From UMGS1840 sp964537245 (lineage in GTDB: Bacteria; Bacillota; Clostridia; UMGS1840), in contig CAZHZL010000006.1 of assembly GCA_964537245.1 (NCBI GenBank), positions 1-61,006 of the forward strand: a stretch of DNA of 61,006 nucleotides, written 5' to 3'. Positions 25,629 through 34,759 of the stretch are shown here, piece by piece (the stretch's first letter is position 1; the number at the start of each line of letters is the position of its first letter). The notes under the pieces were generated by a model. It saw only the letters and a program-made list of their open reading frames with translations. It was not told where the DNA came from and made no database searches. Position numbers and translations under genes: made by a program.

Positions 25629-26273
25629 TTATTCTATACTTACACTTTCTTTTATACTTTCATAATTAACAAAAATGTTATATTCCATAACCTTTTTTGT
25701 TAAAAAAGATTTATCCACTTCCTCACAGACAGTTGCCGAAAATTCAGATTTATTGCAGGGAGGCAGTAAAATAACAGCAAAAAATACAAACACAACAAGC
25801 ATAGCTGAAACAAACGAAATAATCATACCAAGAATTGAGTCAAGAGAGCCGATAACAGGAATTTTTGTTAAAAAGCCGAACACACCCTTTATAAGCATAA
25901 AAATAAGTCTTATACCTACAAAAACAACTACCGCCGCAATAATATTTACAGCTATCGTTGTTATTCCGTCTGCCATTTTCGGAATTAACGCTTCAACGGT
26001 ATCAACATTATATTTAAGAAGAAGAGAAGCCGCATTTCCTGCATTTGCCGATTCAAGATACTTTTCTCCAAGAAGCTTTACTGCATATCCGTTTATATTT
26101 TCATCAATCGGAGTCATTGTGATGAAATCTGCGGCATAAGGATAGAGAAGATAACATCCCAACGCAGAAAACAACACAAAAAACATATCCAAAAAGGCTT
26201 TAATAAAGCCTCTTATGTAACCGATATACGAAGCTATCAGTATTATAACAAGTAAAATAATATCTGCTTTCAT
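25629..26273 (-). CDS. CvpA-family membrane protein
   Basis: A 214-residue protein with four or five membrane segments and the CvpA-type N-terminus ADIILLVIILIASYIGYIRGF. Members were first linked to colicin V production and are thought to affect envelope functions; the exact role is unclear. I prefer the ATG at 26273, preceded by GAGGTG, over the ATG at 26285. It lies between a DUF5711 gene and ligA in the operon. Confidence 0.8.
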   Translation of the reverse strand: MKADIILLVIILIASYIGYIRGFIKAFLDMFFVLFSALGCYLLYPYAADFITMTPIDENINGYAVKLLGEKYLESANAGNAASLLLKYNVDTVEALIPKMADGITTIAVNIIAAVVVFVGIRLIFMLIKGVFGFLTKIPVIGSLDSILGMIISFVSAMLVVFVFFAVILLPPCNKSEFSATVCEEVDKSFLTKKVMEYNIFVNYESIKESVSIE

Positions 26274-26291
26274 ACCACACCTCATTAAATT

Positions 26292-27473
26292 TTAATACAT
26301 ATATATCGTATCCTGTGACAGCACAGCAATTTTATCCTTATAATATGCGGCATTTTTTACATCGTAAGTACAGTTAAGCTCTCTGACTGTCTTACCATGG
26401 TCGCTTACGCTTACAACACCTCGCCTTTTTAAGATAAGAAATTCTTTATCCGATACATCTGCAACAGAAAGGAATGAATCCATTATAAAGCTGCTTATCG
26501 CCTTTCCTTTTGTATTATATACAGAAACCTCATATTTTTCCGGCTCGTTTGCTGATTCAAAAAGCATTATATTTCCATTTTTAAATGACTTAAAGAACTT
26601 CATTTTCTTTTTTTCAAATTCAGCAGGCTTCGATAAATTTCCGTCAGAATCAATAAAATACAGACAATCATCACAAAGAATATAAGCGCTGTCTTCATAG
26701 AATGAAACATAGGTAGCTATACTTTCACCTAAGATTTTGCCCATATATGGCTCAGGATTGTCAAAGGTAAAGAAAAGCACCTTTGAAGAAATTTTCGCAT
26801 TACTTACTTCATTTGTCACAACTGCCATCGCGCTTTTGGTATCGCTTATCTGTGCGTCGGCAACATAGCCTGTTCCGCTGTACCATGTCATAAGCTCGTT
26901 TCCGTCAGCGTTATATACCTTGACTGCCGCCTTTGAGCCTTCTTCCTTCACAATAAAAACAAACTGACCTGTTTTACTCATTTTTGCCTTTATGATATCA
27001 TTTGAATAGTTAAAAGTCTTTATAATTCCGCTTTCGCTGAAAAGAACTGCTGTTTTTCCGCTTATATCATATACAAGCATTATCTTGTCGTTTGTTAAAA
27101 AAACAGGCTCGTTCATACCTTTTACATAAGGAGAAACAGCAGTATAAACATCAGATAAAACATCTTCTCCACCGGAATTTATTATTTTTATTCCGTCTAC
27201 CGTGGTAGTAACAAGAAAGTTTTTAAACTGAGTACATTTTGTCTGCGCGGCAGGAGTATAGTATATATTTTCTTTTGATGTAGTCTGATTTTTCTTTATC
27301 TCCAAAAAAGCTTTATAACCGAAAAATGCAGCCGCACCAATAATAAGAATAATAAGTATAATTTTTATTATGTTTATCTTTTTTCTTTTATTCTCTCTTT
27401 TTACAGCTCTTTTTTCATAGTTTTCCTCTGTATTTATATTTTCTGTATTTTCAATATTATTGTTTTCGTCCAT
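26292..27473 (-). CDS. DUF5711-family membrane-anchored beta-propeller-like protein
   Basis: A 393-residue protein with a charged Asn/Glu/Lys-rich cytoplasmic N-terminus (about 1-37), one membrane segment (about 38-58) and a long extracytoplasmic part rich in short beta-strands, looking like a beta-propeller. This matches the clostridial family DUF5711, of unknown function. The start at 27473 follows AAGGAG; a longer frame reaches 27506 but lacks a site. It follows truA in the operon. Confidence 0.72.
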   Translation of the reverse strand: MDENNNIENTENINTEENYEKRAVKRENKRKKINIIKIILIILIIGAAAFFGYKAFLEIKKNQTTSKENIYYTPAAQTKCTQFKNFLVTTTVDGIKIINSGGEDVLSDVYTAVSPYVKGMNEPVFLTNDKIMLVYDISGKTAVLFSESGIIKTFNYSNDIIKAKMSKTGQFVFIVKEEGSKAAVKVYNADGNELMTWYSGTGYVADAQISDTKSAMAVVTNEVSNAKISSKVLFFTFDNPEPYMGKILGESIATYVSFYEDSAYILCDDCLYFIDSDGNLSKPAEFEKKKMKFFKSFKNGNIMLFESANEPEKYEVSVYNTKGKAISSFIMDSFLSVADVSDKEFLILKRRGVVSVSDHGKTVRELNCTYDVKNAAYYKDKIAVLSQDTIYMY

Positions 27474-27489
27474 TTTTCTTTCTCCTTTT

Positions 27490-28224
27490 TTAATATTCAA
27501 CATCATACATATAAAGACCGTTCGGCGGAACAGTTACACCAAGAAGAGTCCTGTTTCTGTTTTCTATCGCGTCAATTATATCTTTATCTGTAAGCTTATC
27601 ATTGCCGATACCGATTAATGTGCCTGCAATTATCCGCACCATATTATACAAAAATCCGTCTGCACAGGCATATATTAAAATAACATCGTTTTCTTTTTCT
27701 ACTCTTAAATCATAAATCGTTCTGACAGTTGTTTTCACCTGACCGCCCGAAGCCATAAAAGCTTTGAAGTCGTGCGTTCCCTTTATAATTTCACAAGCCT
27801 TTTTCATTTTCTCTATATCAAGCGAATAAGGATAAAAATACGCATAATTTCTTAAAAACGGGTCGCAAAATTCTGAGTTTAAAATTTTATATACATAAGT
27901 TTTTTTCTTGACATTGAAGCGTGAATGAAAATCATCATCAACAACGCATCCTTTTTTAAAAACAATATCCTCAGGTAAAAACGGCTTCATCGCATACGAA
28001 AGCTTATCGGCAGGCACAGATGAATTTGTATAAAAATTAAAATAATATTTCATAGCGTGAACACCTGCGTCAGTCCTTCCGCAGCCTGTTATTGAAATAT
28101 CCTCTTTTAAAAATTCACTAAGTGCCTTTTCAATTGTTTCCTGCACCGTTATCCCATTTTTCTGCGTCTGAAAGCCATGATAATTCGTGCCGTCATACGC
28201 CATTTCAACTAAAATATTTCTCAT
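27490..28224 (-). CDS. truA: tRNA pseudouridine(38-40) synthase
   Basis: Makes pseudouridine at positions 38, 39 and 40 of the tRNA anticodon arm. The 244 residues contain the catalytic motif GCGRTDAGVHA with Asp52, and the family start VEMAYDGTNYHGFQ. It follows ecfT, an order seen in many Firmicutes (ecfA-ecfA-ecfT-truA). Confidence 0.97.
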   Translation of the reverse strand: MRNILVEMAYDGTNYHGFQTQKNGITVQETIEKALSEFLKEDISITGCGRTDAGVHAMKYYFNFYTNSSVPADKLSYAMKPFLPEDIVFKKGCVVDDDFHSRFNVKKKTYVYKILNSEFCDPFLRNYAYFYPYSLDIEKMKKACEIIKGTHDFKAFMASGGQVKTTVRTIYDLRVEKENDVILIYACADGFLYNMVRIIAGTLIGIGNDKLTDKDIIDAIENRNRTLLGVTVPPNGLYMYDVEY

Positions 28225-28244
28225 AATTACCTACTAGATTTTTA

Positions 28245-29045
28245 TTACAAAGCTCCAACCAAAATAGCTGCGGCAGCACCGACAAAAAACGCTGTATAAG
28301 CTATAAAATCTTTTTTTGTGAATTTAAGCTCTTTTAATTTTGTTCTGTTGTCGCTGCCATTGTAGCACCTTGATTCCATCGCCATTGCAAGCTCGTCTGC
28401 GCGCCTGAAGGCAGATATGAAAAGCGGTACCAAAATCGGTATAAGTGCCTTTGCTCTTTTTATCAGATTCCCTTCGTCTAAGTTTGCACCTCTTGCTTTT
28501 TGCGCCGACATTATCTTATCTGTTTCTTCAATTAAGGTAGGGATAAATCGCAGCGCTATCGACATCATCATCGAAATTTCATGTGCCGGAACTCCGATTT
28601 TTTTAAGTGGCTTAAGCAAGCTTTCCAATCCCGATGTCATTGTTACAGGCGATGTTGTATACAAAAGAAACGATGAGCCTACAACAAGAAAAAGTATTCT
28701 TAAAATCATAAATACAGATAAATTAAGTCCTTTATCCGTTATTTTCAAAAAATAAAATTCAAAAAGTATTTTTCCGTCAGCTGTCAAAAACAAATTAAGA
28801 AGCGCTGTTATTATCATTATAAATAAAACAGGCTTAAGTCCTTTTAAAAAAAGCTTTACCGGTACGCGCGAAAGTTTTATCATAAAAAAAGATAAAACTC
28901 CTAAAAACAAAAATCCCCACAGCCCCTGTATAAAAAACACAGTCGCAATATAAAAAACAGTAAGAATTATCTTTGTACGCGGGTCAAGTCTGTGTATAAA
29001 TGATTCAGACGGATAATACTGTCCGATTGTTATATTTTTAAGCAT
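28245..29045 (-). CDS. ecfT: ECF transporter transmembrane subunit EcfT
   Basis: The 266-residue membrane scaffold of group II energy-coupling-factor transporters, linking the two ATPases to exchangeable vitamin-binding S subunits. The N-terminus IGQYYPSESFIHRLDPRTKI is typical. The two coupling motifs are present as QKARG and MESRCY (usually A-R-G type). The gene overlaps ecfA2 by 8 bp. No S subunit is adjacent, as usual for shared group II modules. Confidence 0.95.
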   Translation of the reverse strand: MLKNITIGQYYPSESFIHRLDPRTKIILTVFYIATVFFIQGLWGFLFLGVLSFFMIKLSRVPVKLFLKGLKPVLFIMIITALLNLFLTADGKILFEFYFLKITDKGLNLSVFMILRILFLVVGSSFLLYTTSPVTMTSGLESLLKPLKKIGVPAHEISMMMSIALRFIPTLIEETDKIMSAQKARGANLDEGNLIKRAKALIPILVPLFISAFRRADELAMAMESRCYNGSDNRTKLKELKFTKKDFIAYTAFFVGAAAAILVGAL

Positions 29046-29901
29046 TTTTTCTACCTTCCAAATAACCTTCTATTGCTTCAAAAACATCGTCAACGGTATA
29101 AATTTTTTCTCCCAAATCTATGCCGTGTTCTTCCTTTAATCTTTGCGCCATAATCGTAACGGCAGGCGAAGAAAGACCAATTTCATTCAGCTTTTTAGTG
29201 TTTGAGAAAACCTCCTTTTTTGTTCCCTCCAAATAAACCTCGCCCTTATTCATAACAATAAGCTTTTCACAGTAGGAAGCAACATCCTCCATACTGTGTG
29301 AAACAAGAATAACGCTCATATTCATCTGCTTATGAACCTTTGTTATTGCGTTTAAAATTTCATCTCTGCCCTTCGGGTCAAGACCTGCAGTCGGCTCGTC
29401 AAGAACAAGAATATCAGGCTCCATTGCAATAACCCCCGCAATAGCCGCTCTTCTTTTCTGACCGCCCGAAATCATAAACGGAGATTTTAAAAGCAAATCC
29501 TTTGAAAGTCCCACAAGCTCCGCCGCCGTGTTTACACGAAGCTCAATTTCTTTTTCCGAAAGTCTCATATTTTTAGGTCCAAATGCAATGTCGTTATAAA
29601 CCGTATCTGCAAAAAGCTGCTGCTCCGGATACTGAAATACAACTCCTACATCAAAGCAAAGTCCTTTTGTGTCGGATTTTTGCGCAGTAAGTCTTCTTTC
29701 TCCAACCTCAATTTCACCCGACTGTACATTTATAAGACCGTTCAGGTGCTGCACAAGCGTAGATTTTCCGCTTCCGCTGTGTCCTATAATTCCTGTAAAG
29801 CTGCCTTCATCAACAGAAAAGCTCACATTTTTAAGCGCCTGTTTTTCAAAAGCAGTCCCGGGGGAATAAGTATAACTTAAATTTTTTACAATAAGCTTCA
29901 T
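29038..29901 (-). CDS. ecfA2: ECF transporter ATPase EcfA2
   Basis: A 287-residue ABC ATPase powering vitamin uptake with EcfA1 and EcfT. Walker A is GHSGSGKST, the signature is ISGGQKRR and Walker B is ILVLDEPTAGLDP. It overlaps ecfA1 by 4 bp and ecfT by 8 bp, consistent with coupled translation. The A1/A2 assignment follows gene order and C-terminal form, not a direct test. Confidence 0.93.
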   Translation of the reverse strand: MKLIVKNLSYTYSPGTAFEKQALKNVSFSVDEGSFTGIIGHSGSGKSTLVQHLNGLINVQSGEIEVGERRLTAQKSDTKGLCFDVGVVFQYPEQQLFADTVYNDIAFGPKNMRLSEKEIELRVNTAAELVGLSKDLLLKSPFMISGGQKRRAAIAGVIAMEPDILVLDEPTAGLDPKGRDEILNAITKVHKQMNMSVILVSHSMEDVASYCEKLIVMNKGEVYLEGTKKEVFSNTKKLNEIGLSSPAVTIMAQRLKEEHGIDLGEKIYTVDDVFEAIEGYLEGRKNA

Positions 29902-30731
29902 TTTTTCAGCCTTTCTGAAATTCTGTCCAAAAATTCATCAATATCCAAAATACAGCCGTCATTAAGTATTCCTGCCTTAAAAAGCTTATGGGAAAGCTGT
30001 GTAATCTGCGGAACATCAAGACCTGTATTTTTCATTGTATCATATTCCAAAAAAACTTCCTTAGGAGTACCGTCGAGAAGAATTTTTCCTTTTTCTATTA
30101 CTATAATTCTGTCAGCGCTTATCGCTTCCTCCATGTTGTGAGTTATAATAACAACCGTTATCCCGAACTCCTTATTAAGACGCATAACGGTTTTTATAAC
30201 CTCGCCTCTGCCGACAGGGTCAAGCATTGCCGTCGGCTCGTCAAGCACGATAATCTTCGGTCGCATAGCGACTATTCCAGCAATTGCAACTCTCTGCTTC
30301 TGCCCGCCCGACAAATGATGCGGAGATGAATCCTTATAATCATACATTCCGACATTTTTAAGAGCATCATCAACTCTTTTTCTAATCTCCTGCGGCTCAA
30401 CTCCAAGATTTTCAGGCGCAAAAGCGATATCGTCCTCAACTATCGAAGCAACTATCTGATTATCGGGATTCTGAAATACAAGACCGCAATTTTTTCTGAC
30501 CTCGAAAATCGTTTCTTCGTTTTTTGTGTCTACGCCGTCAATATATATAACGCCTTCTTCAGGGACAAGCGTTGCATTAAGAAGCCTTGACAAAGACGAT
30601 TTTCCGCTTCCGTTATGCCCCAAAAGTGCGTTTACGGTGCCTTTTTCTATATTAAGATTAAAATTCTCTAAAATTTTCGTTCCCTCTTCATAAGAAAAGC
30701 TGACATCTTTTACTTCTATAATTTTTTCCAT
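29898..30731 (-). CDS. ecfA1: ECF transporter ATPase EcfA1
   Basis: A 277-residue ABC ATPase, first of the ECF pair. Walker A is GHNGSGKSS, the signature LSGGQKQR and Walker B IIVLDEPTAMLDP. It overlaps the start of ecfA2 by 4 bp. It follows a methyltransferase gene by 25 bp rather than the ribosomal protein genes that often precede this module in Firmicutes. Confidence 0.93.
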   Translation of the reverse strand: MEKIIEVKDVSFSYEEGTKILENFNLNIEKGTVNALLGHNGSGKSSLSRLLNATLVPEEGVIYIDGVDTKNEETIFEVRKNCGLVFQNPDNQIVASIVEDDIAFAPENLGVEPQEIRKRVDDALKNVGMYDYKDSSPHHLSGGQKQRVAIAGIVAMRPKIIVLDEPTAMLDPVGRGEVIKTVMRLNKEFGITVVIITHNMEEAISADRIIVIEKGKILLDGTPKEVFLEYDTMKNTGLDVPQITQLSHKLFKAGILNDGCILDIDEFLDRISERLKK

Positions 30732-30756
30732 TTTCTAAGCAGGAACCCTCTTTCTA

Positions 30757-31632
30757 TTATAAAAACTGCCATCTTGCTGTTGAACCGCACGGCAGATATA
30801 CTCCCGACTCACTCGCCTTAAAGCCTATCTCATCGGCAGAAACTGCTCCGCCGAATTTCTTTTTCATTGTAAGGTTAAGTATATTTTCCATTACTGTATT
30901 TGACAAGCCTGTCGTATAGGTATTAATGATAAAAAACAGCGGTGTATCGGAAAAAAGCTCAACAGAAGAAACGATAAGGTCATATATCTTGTCCTCAATT
31001 TTCCAAAGCTCTCCGTTCGGACCTCTTCCATATGAAGGCGGGTCCATAATAATTCCATCATATTTTTTATTTCTTTTTATTTCTCTTTCAACAAATTTCT
31101 GTGCATCGTCAACAATAAAGCGGACGCTTCTGTCAGAAAGATGATTTAACTCCACATTTTGCTTCGCCCATGTAACGATAGATTTTGAAGCGTCAAGGTG
31201 GCAAACATCTGCGCCTTCCTTTAAGCATGCAACCGTAGCACCGCCTGTATAGGCAAAAAGATTTAATATATTCGGGTTTCTTCCCTTGATTTTTTCCTTA
31301 CCCGATTTTATAATTTCTCTTGCAAAATCCCAATTTACAGCCTGTTCGGGAAATAAGCCCGTATGCTTAAAGCCTGTCGGGCGCACCTTGAATTTTAAAT
31401 CGCGGTATTCAATCTCCCACTCTTCAGGAAGCTTTTTATAAAATTTCCACTCTCCGCCGCCCTTATGGCTTCTGAAATATCTTGCGTCAACTTTTTCCTT
31501 GCCGACAGTTTTATTTTTCCACACAACCTGCGGGTCAGGACGGAGAAGTCTTATATTTTTCCATTTTTCAAGCTTATAGCCGTCATACGCATCCAAAAGC
31601 TCAAAATCATTCCAATACTGAGAAATCCACAT
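30757..31632 (-). CDS. Class I SAM-dependent methyltransferase (COG1092/RlmI-like, no PUA domain)
   Basis: A 291-residue Rossmann methyltransferase. The SAM-binding region reads LNLFAYTGGATVACLKEGADVCHLDASK, quoted here only as its core FAYTGGATVAC near residue 125, and the catalytic-region motif is MDPPSYGRGPNGE. These match the COG1092 family of 23S rRNA methyltransferases (RlmI/RlmK type), but the PUA RNA-binding domain is absent. RNA is the likely substrate. It starts the ECF-truA-ligA operon; its own ribosome site is weak. Confidence 0.8.
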   Translation of the reverse strand: MWISQYWNDFELLDAYDGYKLEKWKNIRLLRPDPQVVWKNKTVGKEKVDARYFRSHKGGGEWKFYKKLPEEWEIEYRDLKFKVRPTGFKHTGLFPEQAVNWDFAREIIKSGKEKIKGRNPNILNLFAYTGGATVACLKEGADVCHLDASKSIVTWAKQNVELNHLSDRSVRFIVDDAQKFVEREIKRNKKYDGIIMDPPSYGRGPNGELWKIEDKIYDLIVSSVELFSDTPLFFIINTYTTGLSNTVMENILNLTMKKKFGGAVSADEIGFKASESGVYLPCGSTARWQFL

Positions 31633-31721
31633 TTTATATTTAACCGTATTCCTTTCCGAAACTTTATATCACTTTATTATATAATATCAGAGAAAAAAAG
31701 TCAAGTTATATAAAGAATTTT

Positions 31722-32606
31722 TTATTTCATCTCCAATTTTACCGACCTTGCATATTCGCCCGGAGTCATTTTTGTTATGCTTTTGAACTGACGGGAAAAA
31801 TAATGTATGCTGTCATAGCCTAAGATTTCAGCAATCTGCGTAAAATTATAGCTGTCCTCCCGGATAAGCGTTTTTGCATATTCGATTTTTAAATTACGAA
31901 AATATGCAATAACACCCATTCCTGTTCTTTTTTTGAAGGTTTCCTTTAAGCTTGTTTTACTCATATTGGAAAACTTTGAAACATCGTCAAGAGTTATTTT
32001 ATTTTTTATATTTTCATTAAGATAGCTTTTTATTTCCGCAACGATGTCATTTTCTAAATTTTCTTTTATAGTCGAAGTTTTTTTGATTTTATTTACGCTG
32101 TTTGTGCGATAAAGCGAAATTAAAAACTGCTCTAAATACAGCTTTAACATCTGTTCGGAGGCAAAAATCTGTTCCTCAGGATACCTGTCAAGCTTTTTTA
32201 AAAACGGGTCTCCCAACGGAGAAGAAAAGCTTTTTGTGGCTTCTCTTACAATTCCCGCTAAAATATGACGCTGTTCATCGTTTACATTAAGAAGCTTATT
32301 TCTAAAGAAGCTCATAGCCCTTGACTTACACTCAAATGCAACGATAACAGTATTCGGAGCAATTATTCCGTCAGCCTTTACATTATGATACTCGTTTGGC
32401 TTATGAAATATTATCTGTCCCGACTCCATTTTGAGCCACTTATCCTCAGCCATTATAAGCATTTTCCCCTTATCAACATATACAAACTCCCAGAAGTCAT
32501 GGCTCTCGCCATGAAACTGATAGTCCTTCCCGTATTCAAAGTAATGAACAGTCACGATATTATTTACAACAATATGCTCCTTTAATTTCGTAAACTGATA
32601 ATCCAT
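31722..32606 (-). CDS. AraC-family transcriptional regulator
   Basis: A 294-residue regulator. An N-terminal cupin-like sensing domain (about 15-100; HDFWEFVYVDKGKM, HKPNEYH) is joined to two C-terminal helix-turn-helix motifs (about 190-290; TLDDVSKFSNMSKTSLKETF and FTQIAEILGYDSIHYFSRQF). Such proteins usually control sugar use. It is divergent from the NagB-ROK fusion gene, about 230 bp away, and is the obvious candidate for its control; the inducer is unknown. Confidence 0.92.
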   Translation of the reverse strand: MDYQFTKLKEHIVVNNIVTVHYFEYGKDYQFHGESHDFWEFVYVDKGKMLIMAEDKWLKMESGQIIFHKPNEYHNVKADGIIAPNTVIVAFECKSRAMSFFRNKLLNVNDEQRHILAGIVREATKSFSSPLGDPFLKKLDRYPEEQIFASEQMLKLYLEQFLISLYRTNSVNKIKKTSTIKENLENDIVAEIKSYLNENIKNKITLDDVSKFSNMSKTSLKETFKKRTGMGVIAYFRNLKIEYAKTLIREDSYNFTQIAEILGYDSIHYFSRQFKSITKMTPGEYARSVKLEMK

Positions 32607-32773
32607 TTATACCACTTCCTTACCGCATTTTTTATTGTCATACATTTATTATAACATATCTCGACTGAAAATGCAAACATTTTGTCTTATTTGATAAATA
32701 TTTTTTTTCGTTATTATTTTATAATGTTTACAGATAAATCAGTTTAACTGAATTTATCCTCTCTTTTTTGCGG

Positions 32774-32801
32774 ATTTGGGCAGGCTTATGTCTGCCCAAA
32801 T
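32774..32801. promoter_or_regulatory. 10-bp inverted repeat in the nagB-ROK leader
   Basis: ATTTGGGCAG (32774-32783) and CTGCCCAAAT (32792-32801) form a perfect palindrome with an 8-base loop, 35 bp upstream of the start codon. No T-run follows, so an operator or mRNA structure is more likely than a terminator. Confidence 0.6.
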
Positions 32802-32835
32802 TCAACTATATATTTTAACGAAAGAAGGTTTTTGT

Positions 32836-34452
32836 ATGGAAATCAAGGTATGTAAAAATTATGAAGAAATGTCTTTTGAGGCTGCAAAAATAGTTGCTGA
32901 ACAACTTACAAAAAAGCCGGACAGTATTTTAGGACTCGCAACAGGCTCAACTCCGATAGGTACATATAAAGAACTTATAAAAATGTACAATGCAGGTGAA
33001 ATTGATTTTAAAGATGTAATTTCATATAATCTTGATGAATATTATCCGATAAAACAGACAAACGATCAGAGCTATAAATATTTCATGAACGAAAACCTTT
33101 TTAAGCATGTAAATATAAAGCCTGAAAATACTCATATTCCAAACGGAGAAACAGACGACCCCGAAAACGAATGTCTCAACTATGACAAAATGGTTGAAGC
33201 TGCAGGCGGAATCGACCTTCAGATTCTCGGTATCGGTCAGAACGGTCACATCGGCTTTAACGAGCCTGATGAAACGCTTCATGTTGAAACTCATATAACA
33301 GATTTAACAGAAAGCACAATTGAAGCAAATTCAAGATTTTTCGCAAGCAAGGCTGAAGTTCCGACAAAGGCGCTCACAATGGGGCTTGGAACAATTATGA
33401 AAGCAAAAAAAATCATTATCCTTGCTAACGGCGTAAGCAAGCGTCAGATTATAAACGACCTTATAAACGGCGGTATCACAACAAATATCCCCGCTTCCCT
33501 TCTGAAGCTTCATAAGGATGTTGTTCTCATCTGTGATAAAGAGGCTTATGCAAGCTTACATATAGGCTTTGACATCGGCGGAACTGATATAAAATACGGC
33601 GTTATAGATTCAAAATGCAACATTATTGAAAAAGGAAAAATTCCTACAAGAACAGATGACGCATATCATATAGTGGACGATTTGGCAAAAATAACCGAAG
33701 AGCTTTCAAAAAAATATACAATCTCAACTGTGGGAGTTGGTACAGCAGGCAGAATTGATTCTGAAACAGAAACAATAGTTGCCGATAATCTTCCATTTAA
33801 AAATTTTCCTTTTAAAAAAGCACTTGAAGAAAAAATCGGCTTACCTTTATTTTTGGGAAATGACGCGAACTGTGCAGCACTCGGCGAAGCATATGCCGGT
33901 GTAGCTTCAAGATGTGACAACATAGTTATGGTTACTCTCGGTACAGGCGTTGGCGGCGGAATTATCACAAACAAAAAAATATACAGCGGTGCAAGCGGCG
34001 ATGCAGGAGAAATCGGACATATGTCGATAAATTCTGAAGGTATTCCCTGCCCTTGCGGAAACATCGGCTGCTGGGAAAGATACGCTTCAGTAACTGCGCT
34101 TATCGAACAGACAAAAGCTGCTGCAAAAAAAAATCCTGACAGCATACTTGCCAAAAACATTGCAAAAGAAAACGGAGTTGTAAACGGAAAAACAGTATTC
34201 GACGCAATGGACGCAGGCTGCGAGGTTGCAAAAGAGGTATTTGATAAATATGTTCATTACCTTGTAATCGGAATCAAGGGAATACTTTTCATTTTTAATC
34301 CTGAAGCTGTTGTTTTATCAGGCGGAATTACTGCACAGGGAGACAGACTTTTGAAGCCTGTTGTGGAACAGTTAAACACACAGACACCTATAATGATTTC
34401 AAAATTGCAGAATGACGCAGGAATTATGGGCGCGGCTATGCTTTACAAATAG
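32836..34452 (+). CDS. Fusion of glucosamine-6-phosphate deaminase (NagB) and a ROK-family sugar kinase
   Basis: A 538-residue fusion. Residues 1-240 are a full NagB: GLATGSTPIGTYKEL at 33-47, the general-base Asp67 in NLDEYYP, and GQNGHIGFNEP with His138 and Glu143. Residues 242-538 are a complete ROK kinase: HIGFDIGGTDIKYG at 242-255, GTGVGGGII, and the zinc motif CPCGNIGCWE. Almost no linker joins them. NagB turns GlcN-6-P into Fru-6-P and ammonia; ROK kinases phosphorylate GlcNAc, ManNAc, glucosamine or glucose. One chain could therefore join sugar activation and deamination, though a deacetylase (NagA) would be needed between them if GlcNAc is the substrate. The start follows GAAGG; a 20-codon upstream extension lacks a site. 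Confidence 0.93.
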   Translation: MEIKVCKNYEEMSFEAAKIVAEQLTKKPDSILGLATGSTPIGTYKELIKMYNAGEIDFKDVISYNLDEYYPIKQTNDQSYKYFMNENLFKHVNIKPENTHIPNGETDDPENECLNYDKMVEAAGGIDLQILGIGQNGHIGFNEPDETLHVETHITDLTESTIEANSRFFASKAEVPTKALTMGLGTIMKAKKIIILANGVSKRQIINDLINGGITTNIPASLLKLHKDVVLICDKEAYASLHIGFDIGGTDIKYGVIDSKCNIIEKGKIPTRTDDAYHIVDDLAKITEELSKKYTISTVGVGTAGRIDSETETIVADNLPFKNFPFKKALEEKIGLPLFLGNDANCAALGEAYAGVASRCDNIVMVTLGTGVGGGIITNKKIYSGASGDAGEIGHMSINSEGIPCPCGNIGCWERYASVTALIEQTKAAAKKNPDSILAKNIAKENGVVNGKTVFDAMDAGCEVAKEVFDKYVHYLVIGIKGILFIFNPEAVVLSGGITAQGDRLLKPVVEQLNTQTPIMISKLQNDAGIMGAAMLYK

Positions 34453-34468
34453 AATTATAATATTTAGA

Positions 34469-34503
34469 CAAAAAGAGATGCGAGTTTTTCGCATCTCTTT
34501 TTG
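34469..34503 (+). terminator. Terminator of nagB-ROK
   Basis: A perfect 15-bp stem (34469-34483 with 34489-34503) ends in TTTTTG. It lies 17 bp after the stop. The 34504-34759 stretch that follows holds no convincing gene; a start-less minus-strand frame with a hydrophobic FGDLIGCAFFGIP segment may be a remnant. Confidence 0.88.
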
Positions 34504-34759
34504 TGTTTTCCGATTTTTTGTGTAACAACCATTTCCCGAACAGATTTTTTGTATACTCTTTTATTTTGTTAATATGTATTTCTTCGGCAAAATACATCCT
34601 TCGAAGCAAAATAAAAAAAGCATACAGACCACGAAGAGCCGGTATGCCGAAAAATGCACAGCCTATCAGGTCGCCAAACCAAATTAACTCACAGCAGAAA
34701 TGTATGCGTAAAAAGACTATGCATTTTTACCTAAATAAAAACACGCATTTCTATGGAAT

